Positions 18,212 through 27,028 of a DNA stretch of 64,000 bases are shown one piece after another. The position numbers and the translations under genes were made by a program. Below the pieces are notes generated by a model. The model ran no database searches and was not told the origin of the DNA. It saw only the letters and a list, made by a program, of their open reading frames with translations. This DNA comes from an uncultured Duncaniella sp. (lineage in GTDB: Bacteria; Bacteroidota; Bacteroidia; Bacteroidales; Muribaculaceae), in NCBI GenBank assembly GCA_910578515.1, contig CAJTQR010000004.1, positions 372,001 to 436,000 of the forward strand, written 5' to 3'. The number at the start of each line of letters is the position of its first letter. Within the stretch, counting starts at the first letter, position 1.

Positions 18212-19696
18212 ATGAAAGCTTTAAACAAACTCACTGCCCCTAAAGCAGTTGCTCCCGAAAGAATCATCCAATTCGGTGAAGGAAACTTCCTTCGTGCGTT
18301 CGTTGACTGGATTATCAAGAACATGAACGACAAAACAGACTTCAATTCAAGCGTTGTTGTTGTTCAGGGTACTCCCGATGCATTCGTAATGCAGCTTCTC
18401 GAGGGTCAGGACTGTCTCTATCACGTGAACCTTCAGGGTCGTCTTGATGGCGAAGTAGTCAACTCATTCACCCGCGTGGATGTAATCAGCCGAGGCATCA
18501 GCCCCTTCACCCAGACCGATGCATTCCTCGCTCTCGCCGACCAGCCCGAGATGCGTTTCGTGATTTCAAATACCACTGAGGCAGGTATCGCTTTCGACCC
18601 CGAATGCAAACTTGCAGACCGCCCTGCAGCTTCATATCCCGGCAAGCTCACCCAGCTTCTCTACCGTCGATTCAAGACCTTCAACGGCGCTCCTGACAAG
18701 GGCTTCATCATCATGCCTTGCGAGCTTATATTTGAAAACGGTCACCACTTGAAAGAATTCATCAATAAGTACATTGACCATTGGAAAGAAGAACTCGGCG
18801 CTGACCACGAAGCATTCAAGACTTGGTTCAACACCTATTGCTATGTTTGCTCTACTCTCGTTGACCGTATCGTTCCCGGATTCCCCCGCAAGGAAATCGC
18901 TCAGATTCAGGAAAAGCTCGGTTACAAGGACAACATCGTGGTTCAGGGCGAAGCTTTCCACCTCTGGGTTATCGAACGTGCCGAGAACATGTCAATCGAC
19001 GACCTCCGCAAGGAATTCCCCGCAGAAAAAGCTGGTCTTCAGGTACTCATCACCGACTCTGAGGCTCCCTATCATGAAAGAAAAGTTACCCTCCTCAATG
19101 GTCCTCACACCGTGCTTTCACCTGTGGCATTCCTCAGCGGCGTAAACATTGTGCGCGACGCCTGCAACCACCCCGTAATCGGCAAATACATCCACAAAGT
19201 GCAGTTCGACGAACTCATGCAGACCCTCAACCTCCCTATGGACGAGCTGCAGAAGTTTGGTGCAGATGTGCTTGAACGTTTCAACAACCCATACGTTGAC
19301 CATCAGGTTACATCAATCATGCTCAACTCATTCCCGAAATTCCAGACCCGCGACCTTCCCGGTCTCAAGACATATCTCGAACGCAAGGGCGAACTTCCCA
19401 AGGGTCTCGTGCTCGGTCTCGCAGCCCTCATCACTTACTACAAGGGTGGCGTGCGCGAAGATGGCGTAGCTATCGTTCCCAACGATGATGAAAAAATCAT
19501 GAACCTTCTCACCGAGCTTTGGGCTACCGGCGACACCCGTAAGGTTGCCGAAGGTGTCCTCAGCGCCAAAGACCTCATCTGGGGTGTTCACGGTGACCTC
19601 AATGAAATCCCCGGTCTCACCGACATGGTTACCGATTTCCTCAACAAGATTCAGGAAAAAGGTATGCTTGAGACTGTTAAAGAAATTGTTGAATAA
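18212..19696 (+). CDS. uxaB: Tagaturonate reductase (altronate oxidoreductase)
   Basis: This 494-residue cytoplasmic enzyme belongs to the mannitol-dehydrogenase superfamily. The N-terminus IIQFGEGNFLRAFVDWII is the nucleotide-binding and family signature of UxaB. HERKVTLLNGPHTVLSP and LITYYKGGVREDG lie in the C-terminal catalytic region. It reduces D-tagaturonate to D-altronate with NADH, the second step of galacturonate catabolism. It sits 20 nt before uxaA in an apparent operon whose remaining genes encode the adjacent steps and the transporter. Confidence 0.93.
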   Translation: MKALNKLTAPKAVAPERIIQFGEGNFLRAFVDWIIKNMNDKTDFNSSVVVVQGTPDAFVMQLLEGQDCLYHVNLQGRLDGEVVNSFTRVDVISRGISPFTQTDAFLALADQPEMRFVISNTTEAGIAFDPECKLADRPAASYPGKLTQLLYRRFKTFNGAPDKGFIIMPCELIFENGHHLKEFINKYIDHWKEELGADHEAFKTWFNTYCYVCSTLVDRIVPGFPRKEIAQIQEKLGYKDNIVVQGEAFHLWVIERAENMSIDDLRKEFPAEKAGLQVLITDSEAPYHERKVTLLNGPHTVLSPVAFLSGVNIVRDACNHPVIGKYIHKVQFDELMQTLNLPMDELQKFGADVLERFNNPYVDHQVTSIMLNSFPKFQTRDLPGLKTYLERKGELPKGLVLGLAALITYYKGGVREDGVAIVPNDDEKIMNLLTELWATGDTRKVAEGVLSAKDLIWGVHGDLNEIPGLTDMVTDFLNKIQEKGMLETVKEIVE

Positions 19697-19716
19697 GCCC
19701 TTCCATAATATAGCTG

Positions 19717-21228
19717 ATGAAGGACTATTTAAAAATCAACCCTGCCGACAACGTTGCAGTCGCCATCAACCCGCTCACCGCAGGTGCGACTGTCAACGTC
19801 GGAGGCGAGGATATCACTCTAATCAGTGACATCCCTGCCGGACATAAATTCGCCCTCCGCGACATAGCCGAGGGTGAGAACGTGATTAAATACGGTTTCC
19901 CTATCGGACATGCGCGCCATGCAGTGGCACGCGGTGCGTTCCTTGACCATAACGACATCAAGACCAATCTCGAAGGTCAGCTCGACTACTCCGACATCCA
20001 CATTAAGAATGACCATGTACCCGCCCCGGGCTCAGCTCTCAAGGGAGAGGAAAGGACATTCCGCGGATATGTGCGTCCTGACGGTCAGGTGGGCATACGC
20101 AACGAAATATGGGTAATCCCCACCGTAGGTTGCGTAAACGGCATCATGAAGCAGATTGTGGACCGCCTCAACGCCGAGACAGGAGCTGAAGGTGTAGACG
20201 GTATTTTCGGATTCCCCCATAATTATGGCTGCTCACAGCTTGGCGGTGACCATGAAAACACCAAAAAGATACTCCGCGACATGGTTCACCATCCTAATGC
20301 CGGCGGTATACTCGTGGTTGGTCTCGGTTGCGAGAACAATCAGCCCAAGGTATTCGAGGAATTCTGCGGTGACTATGACCGTGACCGTGTGAAATTCATG
20401 GTATGTCAGGAAATTGAAGGTGACGAGGTGGAGGAAGGTGTAAAGATACTCCGCGGTCTCTACGAGAACGCCCGTAAATTCACCCGTACCACCGTTCCCG
20501 CCTCTAAGCTCCGCATAGGTCTGAAGTGTGGTGGTTCCGATGGATTCTCCGGTATCACCGCCAACCCGCTTCTTGGCGAATTCTCCGATTGGCTCTGCGA
20601 CCGCGAAGGTGGCACAACCGTACTCACTGAGGTGCCGGAAATGTTTGGAGCAGAGACTATTCTCATGGAGCGTTGCGCTGACAACAAGCTCCTTGGCGAG
20701 ACCATATCGCTCATCAACAACTTCAAACAATACTTCCTCAGCCATGGTGAACCTGTAGGTGAAAACCCATCTCCGGGCAACAAGGCTGGTGGTATATCCA
20801 CTCTCGAGGAGAAAGCCCTCGGCTGCACCCAGAAGTCGGGCAAGAGCCCAGTATTCGGTGTGCTTGAATACGGAGAGCGTATCCACAACCACGGTCTGAA
20901 CCTGCTTTCAGCGCCCGGCAACGACCTTGTGGCTTCCACAGCACTCGCAGCCGCAGGTTGCCAGATGGTACTCTTCACCACCGGACGCGGCACACCATTC
21001 GGTACCTTCGTGCCCACCATGAAGGTGTCGACCAACAGCAATCTCGCCCGTCGCAAACCTACATGGATTGACTTCAACGCCGGCGAGCTTGTGGAAGACA
21101 AGACAATGGAAGCCATGCTCGAGGAGTTCATCGACTATGTGCTCCGCGTGGCTGACGGTGAATATGTCAACTCTGAAAAGAGCGGCATCCACGAAATTTC
21201 AATTTTCAAGAACGGTGTCACTCTCTAA
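19717..21228 (+). CDS. uxaA: Altronate dehydratase
   Basis: This 503-residue protein has an N-terminal SAF domain (about residues 10-85, ending near KYGFPIGHA) and the UxaA catalytic region. The latter contains FGFPHNYGCSQLGGDHENT and LKCGGSDGFSGITANPLLGE, with conserved Cys/His/Glu residues likely to bind the metal. It dehydrates D-altronate to 2-keto-3-deoxy-D-gluconate. Enzymes for the next steps, KDG kinase and KDPG aldolase, are not in this window. It lies 20 nt after uxaB and 43 nt before uxaC. Confidence 0.94.
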   Translation: MKDYLKINPADNVAVAINPLTAGATVNVGGEDITLISDIPAGHKFALRDIAEGENVIKYGFPIGHARHAVARGAFLDHNDIKTNLEGQLDYSDIHIKNDHVPAPGSALKGEERTFRGYVRPDGQVGIRNEIWVIPTVGCVNGIMKQIVDRLNAETGAEGVDGIFGFPHNYGCSQLGGDHENTKKILRDMVHHPNAGGILVVGLGCENNQPKVFEEFCGDYDRDRVKFMVCQEIEGDEVEEGVKILRGLYENARKFTRTTVPASKLRIGLKCGGSDGFSGITANPLLGEFSDWLCDREGGTTVLTEVPEMFGAETILMERCADNKLLGETISLINNFKQYFLSHGEPVGENPSPGNKAGGISTLEEKALGCTQKSGKSPVFGVLEYGERIHNHGLNLLSAPGNDLVASTALAAAGCQMVLFTTGRGTPFGTFVPTMKVSTNSNLARRKPTWIDFNAGELVEDKTMEAMLEEFIDYVLRVADGEYVNSEKSGIHEISIFKNGVTL

Positions 21229-21271
21229 TTATCTCAACCTTATAACCTTAACCCGATAAACAGATACCCCT

Positions 21272-22687
21272 ATGAAACCATTCATGGACGAAAATTTCCT
21301 GCTGCAGACTGAAACTGCGCAGAAACTATATCATGAGCATGCTGCCAAGATGCCCATCATCGACTACCACTGCCATCTTATCCCTAAGATGGTAGCTGAC
21401 GACCACAAATTCAAATCAATCACAGAAATCTGGCTCGGTGGCGACCACTACAAATGGCGTGCCATGCGTTCAAACGGTGTAGATGAACGTTTCTGCACCG
21501 GTACCGACACCACCGATTGGGAAAAATTCCAGAAATGGGCTGAGACTGTTCCCTATACATTCCGCAACCCTCTTTACCACTGGACTCACCTCGAATTGAA
21601 GACAGCTTTCGGCATCGACAAGCTCCTCAATCCTGAGACCGCACGTGAAATCTTCGACGAATGTAACGACAAACTTCTCAACGACCCCAACATGACCGCC
21701 CGCGGACTCATGCGCCGTTACAACGTGGAGGCAGTCTGCACTACCGATGACCCCGTTGACTCACTTGAATATCACAAGCAGGTGCGCGACAGCGGCTTTG
21801 AGGTGAAGATGCTCCCCACCTGGCGTCCTGACAAGGCTATGGCAGTGGAGAATCCTGCTGAATTCCGCGCTTATGTTGAGAAACTCGCTGAAGTATCAGG
21901 TGTTACCATCAACAAGTATCAGGATATGATTGACGCCCTTCAGAAGCGTCACGACTTCTTTGAGGAAATGGGTTGCCGTCTCTCTGACCACGGCATCGAG
22001 GAATTCTATGCCGAAGACTTCACTGATGGCGAGATTGAAGCCATCTTCGACAAGGTTTACGGAGGCAAAGAACTCACCAAAGAAGAAATCAACAAGTTCA
22101 AGAGCGCCATGCTCCTCGTGTTCGGTGAAATGGACTATGAGTCAGGCTGGACCCAGCAGTTCCACTACGGAGCTATCCGTAACAACAACACCAAAATGTT
22201 CAAGCTTCTCGGTCCCGACACAGGTTTCGACTCAATCGGCGAATTTACCACAGCAAAGGCTTGTGCCAAGTTCCTCGACACTCTCAACACCCGTGGCAAA
22301 CTCACCAAGACTATTCTTTACAACCTCAACCCATGTGCCAACGAAGTGATTGCTACAATGCTCGGCAACTTCCAGGACGGTTCAGTGGCTGGCAAGATTC
22401 AGTTCGGTTCAGGATGGTGGTTCCTTGACCAGAAAGATGGCATGGAGAAACAGATGAACGCACTCTCACTTCTCGGTCTGCTGAGCCGCTTCGTGGGTAT
22501 GCTCACCGACTCCCGTTCATTCCTCTCATATCCTCGTCATGAATACTTCCGCCGCACTCTCTGTAACCTCGTGGGCAACGACATTGAAAACGGTCTCATC
22601 CCCTACACCGGCTACGAAGAGAAACGAGTTAACCAGATGATTGAAGATATCTGCTACAACAACGCTAAAAACTACTTTAAATTTTAA
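21272..22687 (+). CDS. uxaC: Uronate (glucuronate/galacturonate) isomerase
   Basis: The 471-residue TIM-barrel protein of the amidohydrolase superfamily has the UxaC metal motif DYHCHLIPKMVADD near residue 31. Other family blocks are VEAVCTTDDPVDSLEYH, TILYNLNPCANEVIATMLGN and FQDGSVAGKIQFGSGWWF. It interconverts D-galacturonate and D-tagaturonate, and D-glucuronate and D-fructuronate. In this operon the galacturonate branch is implied, because uxaB and uxaA are present and uxuA/uxuB are not. The stop is 3 nt from the start of exuT, which points to translational coupling. Confidence 0.95.
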   Translation: MKPFMDENFLLQTETAQKLYHEHAAKMPIIDYHCHLIPKMVADDHKFKSITEIWLGGDHYKWRAMRSNGVDERFCTGTDTTDWEKFQKWAETVPYTFRNPLYHWTHLELKTAFGIDKLLNPETAREIFDECNDKLLNDPNMTARGLMRRYNVEAVCTTDDPVDSLEYHKQVRDSGFEVKMLPTWRPDKAMAVENPAEFRAYVEKLAEVSGVTINKYQDMIDALQKRHDFFEEMGCRLSDHGIEEFYAEDFTDGEIEAIFDKVYGGKELTKEEINKFKSAMLLVFGEMDYESGWTQQFHYGAIRNNNTKMFKLLGPDTGFDSIGEFTTAKACAKFLDTLNTRGKLTKTILYNLNPCANEVIATMLGNFQDGSVAGKIQFGSGWWFLDQKDGMEKQMNALSLLGLLSRFVGMLTDSRSFLSYPRHEYFRRTLCNLVGNDIENGLIPYTGYEEKRVNQMIEDICYNNAKNYFKF

Positions 22688-22690
22688 CGT

Positions 22691-24193
22691 ATGGCAGCAG
22701 TAACTTCACCCCTTGCGGCTGCAAACCAAAAGATGACCAACTTCCGTTGGGTCATCTGCGCCCTTCTCTTCCTCGCCACTACTGTCAACTATATGGACCG
22801 TCAGGTGCTCTCACTCACCTGGAAAGAGTTCATATCTCCAGAGTTCCACTGGACTGATGCCAACTACGGTCTCATCACAGCGGTATTCTCTATAGTTTAT
22901 GCCGTAGCCAACCTCCTGGCCGGTCGCTTCATTGACTGGATGGGAACAAAGAAAGGCTACCTCTGGGCTATCGGTGTATGGTCGGCCGGCGCGTGTCTCC
23001 ACGCTGTCTGCGGCGTTGCCACCGAGCATTGGCTTGGTCTCCATGACGCAGGCGAACTCCTTCAGGCTACCGGCGATTTGGCTATAACCATCGCCACAGT
23101 GTCTGTCTACTTCTTCCTTGCCGCCCGTACCATTTTGGCACTTGGTGAAGCAGGCAACTTCCCTGCAGCCATTAAGGTAACAGCCGAATACTTCCCCAAG
23201 CGTGACCGCGCTTATGCCACTGCCATCTTCAATGCCGGCTCTGCAATCGGTGCGCTTGTAGCACCCTTTACCATCGGTCCGCTCGCTAAATTCTTCCAGA
23301 GCATCGGCTGGGGTAACGGTTGGGAAATGGCGTTTATCGTAATTGGAGCCCTCGGCTTCATCTGGATGGGTTTCTGGGTATTCCTCTATAAGGAACCCGC
23401 TGCCAATCCTCATGTCAACGCCGCCGAGCTCGCATACATCGAGCAGGACAACACTACACCCGATGAATCAGCCAAAGAAAAGGCTGAAGTGGAGGATAGC
23501 GAGACTGCCACCATCCCCTTCCTGAAGTGCTTCAAATATCCTCAGACATGGGCGGTGTTCTTTGGCAAATTCCTCACCGACGGTGTGTGGTGGTTCTTCC
23601 TCTTCTGGACTCCGGCCTACATTACCGACGTGTTCAAGCTTTCCACTTCATCAGGTGAAGGTATGCTTATGATTTTCGTGCTCTACCTCATCACCATGCT
23701 CTCAATTTACGGTGGCAAGCTCCCGTCAATCTTCATTGACCGCGCTGCAAGCCGAGGCATAAAGGTAGACCCGTATTCAGCACGTATGAAAGCAATGTTT
23801 ATCTTCGCTCTCTTCCCCTTGCTTGCACTTGCTGCACAGCCCATGAGCTCACTTTCACCCTGGTGTCCCATCATCATCATCGGTATCGCCGGTGCTGCTC
23901 ACCAGTCATGGAGCGCCAACATCTATTCAGTAGTAGGTGACATGTTCCCCAAGAGCACTATCGCCACCATCATCGGTATCGGTGGTATGGCCGGTGGTAT
24001 CGGCTCATCACTTATCAACTATGGTTCAGGCGTGCTCTTCGACTATGCAGCTCAGGTCAACATGTCGTTCATGAGCTTCGAAGGCAAACCTGCAGGTTAC
24101 TTCGTAGTGTTCTGCATCTGTGGTGTCGCTTACCTAATCGGCTGGTGCATCATGAAGCTCCTTGTGCCCCGCTACAAGAAGATTGAAGCTTAA
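22691..24193 (+). CDS. exuT: MFS hexuronate transporter
   Basis: The 500-residue polytopic protein shows about 12 hydrophobic segments. Family features include the N-terminal TTVNYMDRQVLS, the first-loop RFIDWMGTKKGY and LALGEAGNFPAAIKVTAEYF, as in the anion:cation symporter (ExuT/GudP) branch of the major facilitator superfamily. An acidic cytoplasmic loop lies near residues 255-275. It carries galacturonate or glucuronate across the inner membrane. It is the last gene of the operon and is followed by a strong terminator at 24255. Confidence 0.9.
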   Translation: MAAVTSPLAAANQKMTNFRWVICALLFLATTVNYMDRQVLSLTWKEFISPEFHWTDANYGLITAVFSIVYAVANLLAGRFIDWMGTKKGYLWAIGVWSAGACLHAVCGVATEHWLGLHDAGELLQATGDLAITIATVSVYFFLAARTILALGEAGNFPAAIKVTAEYFPKRDRAYATAIFNAGSAIGALVAPFTIGPLAKFFQSIGWGNGWEMAFIVIGALGFIWMGFWVFLYKEPAANPHVNAAELAYIEQDNTTPDESAKEKAEVEDSETATIPFLKCFKYPQTWAVFFGKFLTDGVWWFFLFWTPAYITDVFKLSTSSGEGMLMIFVLYLITMLSIYGGKLPSIFIDRAASRGIKVDPYSARMKAMFIFALFPLLALAAQPMSSLSPWCPIIIIGIAGAAHQSWSANIYSVVGDMFPKSTIATIIGIGGMAGGIGSSLINYGSGVLFDYAAQVNMSFMSFEGKPAGYFVVFCICGVAYLIGWCIMKLLVPRYKKIEA

Positions 24194-24254
24194 TAAAAAT
24201 ACTATACACAGCGGTTTCCTTACACGGTAACCACTCAGATAGTTCACCCGATAC

Positions 24255-24300
24255 GTCCCCGATTTCTTCATATGTGGAGAAACCGGGGACTGTTATTTTC
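24255..24300 (+). terminator. Rho-independent terminator after exuT
   Basis: A 13-bp stem (GTCCCCGATTTCT with AGAAACCGGGGAC, one G-U) has a loop of about 10 nt and is followed by TGTTATTTT. It ends the uronate operon. Confidence 0.85.
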
Positions 24301-24353
24301 ATATATCAGACACATATTGCCTGATTTCATCCCGGTTTTGCATGATTTGACAC

Positions 24354-24384
24354 TTTGTGTGTCTTGATTTTTTGCTTAACTTTG
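24354..24384 (+). promoter_or_regulatory. Promoter of the GH51 gene
   Basis: TTTG (24354-24357), a 19-nt spacer and TAACTTTG (24377-24384) match the Bacteroidetes -33/-7 consensus exactly. The GH51 gene is therefore a separate transcription unit starting near 24391. Confidence 0.75.
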
Positions 24385-24439
24385 CCATAGTCACTTTTAC
24401 CATGACACTTCTATTACTAATCATCACAAATCTTCACAC

Positions 24440-26893
24440 ATGAAAATTTCAAAATGCCCACGCATTGCCATGGCAGCTCTTTTGGCTCTATCACTCCAGG
24501 CTGAGGGAGCTGACCTGTTCTCCTACTCCACCCCCGACGGTAAATCGGGTCTACGACTGGCATGGAGAACTGACGCAGCCTCAGCATGGCAGACGCTTGG
24601 CGACAATTTCAACTTCGTCAGTAGTGATTTCGGTCCCTGGGGAAGCCACAAAAAGATGTTCTCTCCGGAACTGTTTGTGAATGCAGCCGATTCACAATGG
24701 ACCTGCGTGTGGTCAGCCACCCCCGATGGCTCAGTGACCGCCCTTGCCACATCTCCCGACCTCACAGTGTGGGAGCCGCAACGTTACTTCGCCAGCAAGC
24801 TTGACCTGCCGCGCGACATGCGTCCGGCATCACCACTCATAGCCGACTCCGTGGAAATAGGAGGTGTTATGATGAAAGGTTATCGACAGTCTGTAGACAA
24901 TACCACCATTGATAAGCTGAAACAGTTTGTGGCACATCGCACAGAGCGTCAAGAGCTGTTTTCCCAACATGCCAAAGATGACCCGAAACGCTTCGCCAAT
25001 CTCTCGCCGGTGTCGTTCTCAGCCACTGCCAATCCGGCGGACAGTAAACAAATTTCCGACAAACTGATTGGCATCTTCTTCGAGGATATCAACTATGGTG
25101 CCGACGGTGGTCTCTATGGAGAACTGTTGCAAAACCGCGACTTTGAATATGTGCCTTCGGACCGCAAAAACGACCCGAAATGGAACTCCACCCACTCATG
25201 GAGCACATCGGGCGAAGGAAAATTTACCATAGCCACCGAAGCACCCATCCATCCCAACAATCCACATTACGGCATGGTAAACGGAGAGCTTACCCTCACT
25301 AACAGTGGTTACGACGGGATAACAGTGAAAAAAGGAGAGAAATACCGCGTATCTCTCTCACTGCGCACTGCCACTCCACTGCCTATCGCAGTTTCAATCA
25401 CAACTTCCGATGGCAACGTGATTGGAAAAGCCACTATCCGTACCAAGGGGAATGATACATGGACCAATTACAAGACTATACTTAAGGTCAATCGCTCAGC
25501 ATCGGGTGCAAGTCTGAACATTAAATTCCCTAAAGGTAGCAACGCATCGGTCGACATGGTATCCCTATTCCCGGTCAACACATTCAAAGGTCGCGAGAAT
25601 GGTCTGCGTCAAGACCTCGCGCAAACTCTTGCCGACCTGAAGCCCCGATTTGTCCGATTCCCCGGCGGCTGTGTGGCGCATGGCAACGGAATTGACAATA
25701 TCTACGACTGGAAAGGCTCAATAGGTCCGCTTGAAGCGCGCAAACCGCTTCGTAATCTATGGAACTACCACCAGACACGCGGATTGGGCTATCATGAATA
25801 TTTCCTGTTCTGCGAGGACCTTGGAGCAGAACCGCTCCCAGTACTTGCCGCAGGTGTGCCTTGCCAGAACTCAGGCATCCCCGGTCACCATTCCCACGAA
25901 CCTCTCACCACCTATGGGCAACAGTGTGGAATCCCAATGGAAGAGATGGACGCATACGTGCAGGATGTGCTTGACCTTATTGAATATGCCAACGGAGACG
26001 TTACCACTACATGGGGTGCCAAACGCGCTGAAGCCGGACATCCGGAACCATTCAATCTGAAATATATCGGTATCGGAAACGAGGACCTCATCTCCGAGGT
26101 ATTCATACCCCGCTTCAAGATGATTTATGATTCTGTACGCGCCCATTATCCCGAGATAACTGTAGTCGGCACCGTCGGACCTTTCTACGAAGGCTCCGAT
26201 TATGATGCCGGATGGAAGCTCGCTGAGGAGTTTAACATCCCCATGGTGGATGAGCACTACTATGTTGACCCGGCATGGATGATTCACAATCAGGATTACT
26301 ATGACTCCTATCGCCGCAACGGCACCAAAGTGTATCTCGGCGAATACGCCGCGCATCTTCCCGGGCGCCCCAACAATATCGAGACAGCTTTGGCAGAGGC
26401 TCTCTATCTCACATCAGTGGAACGCAACGGCGATGTGGTGGAAATGACATCGTATGCGCCACTGCTTGCCAAAAAGGGTAATACACAATGGCGCCCTGAC
26501 CTGATATATTTCACAAATGATTCCGTGATGCCTACCACCGACTATTATGTACAAAAAATGTATGGTAACAACTCAGGCACACGCTATATCCCGGCACCAC
26601 TTCACATCAACAGTGCTGACCGCAATGTTACAAACCGTATTGGCATGTCTATCGTGCAGGACGAGGCTACCTCTGAATATATTGTCAAGCTTGTAAACAT
26701 GCTCCCTGTCGAAGCCAAAGGAAATCTTGACCTCTCCCCGCTCGGAGTCACCGCAAGCAAGGTTACCGGTCAAATCCTCACCGGTAAACCTGACGACACC
26801 CTCACCACTCCGGTTGACGTGACAGTCAATCTTCCAGAAATTACCCTGCCCCCCTATTCATTTACCCTCTTCCGCCTCCCCACATCAAAGTAA
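24440..26893 (+). CDS. GH51 alpha-L-arabinofuranosidase with N-terminal accessory domains
   Basis: The 817-residue secreted protein has a signal peptide (MAALLALSLQAEGA). Residues of about 25-170 are an extra propeller-like domain (SPDGSVTALATSPDLTVWEP), commonly present in Bacteroidales GH51 proteins. After that come a carbohydrate-binding-like sandwich (about 260-380) and the GH51 barrel plus C-terminal sandwich. The acid/base is Glu548 in YIGIGNED and the nucleophile is Glu635 in YLGEYAAH. RFVRFPGGCVAHGN is also typical of the family. It would release arabinose from pectic arabinan or arabinogalactan side chains. It is monocistronic, with a canonical promoter at 24354. Confidence 0.92.
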   Translation: MKISKCPRIAMAALLALSLQAEGADLFSYSTPDGKSGLRLAWRTDAASAWQTLGDNFNFVSSDFGPWGSHKKMFSPELFVNAADSQWTCVWSATPDGSVTALATSPDLTVWEPQRYFASKLDLPRDMRPASPLIADSVEIGGVMMKGYRQSVDNTTIDKLKQFVAHRTERQELFSQHAKDDPKRFANLSPVSFSATANPADSKQISDKLIGIFFEDINYGADGGLYGELLQNRDFEYVPSDRKNDPKWNSTHSWSTSGEGKFTIATEAPIHPNNPHYGMVNGELTLTNSGYDGITVKKGEKYRVSLSLRTATPLPIAVSITTSDGNVIGKATIRTKGNDTWTNYKTILKVNRSASGASLNIKFPKGSNASVDMVSLFPVNTFKGRENGLRQDLAQTLADLKPRFVRFPGGCVAHGNGIDNIYDWKGSIGPLEARKPLRNLWNYHQTRGLGYHEYFLFCEDLGAEPLPVLAAGVPCQNSGIPGHHSHEPLTTYGQQCGIPMEEMDAYVQDVLDLIEYANGDVTTTWGAKRAEAGHPEPFNLKYIGIGNEDLISEVFIPRFKMIYDSVRAHYPEITVVGTVGPFYEGSDYDAGWKLAEEFNIPMVDEHYYVDPAWMIHNQDYYDSYRRNGTKVYLGEYAAHLPGRPNNIETALAEALYLTSVERNGDVVEMTSYAPLLAKKGNTQWRPDLIYFTNDSVMPTTDYYVQKMYGNNSGTRYIPAPLHINSADRNVTNRIGMSIVQDEATSEYIVKLVNMLPVEAKGNLDLSPLGVTASKVTGQILTGKPDDTLTTPVDVTVNLPEITLPPYSFTLFRLPTSK

Positions 26894-26943
26894 CAGTCCA
26901 GCAAAAAGTACCAGACATCAAATTTAAGTAAGGCGATACAGCA

Positions 26944-26983
26944 ATAGGATTATATCATTTAACTTTGAATGATATAATCCTAT
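26944..26983. terminator. 16-bp perfect hairpin between convergent genes
   Basis: ATAGGATTATATCATT (26944-26959) pairs perfectly with 26968-26983. The 8-nt loop is TAACTTTG, which happens to equal the -7 element of the GH51 gene. It lies between the convergent GH51 and DUF5700-like genes and probably ends or protects both transcripts. The stem is AT-rich and has no T tract. Confidence 0.55.
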
Positions 26984-27028
26984 CACTGTATTATGGCGTT
27001 CAGAAAACGCAAGAGTCAAGGATGGACT

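Noticed and set aside
24440..24960. N-terminal part of the GH51 protein as a separate gene
   Set aside because: The frame is continuous and the extra domain is commonly fused in related proteins.
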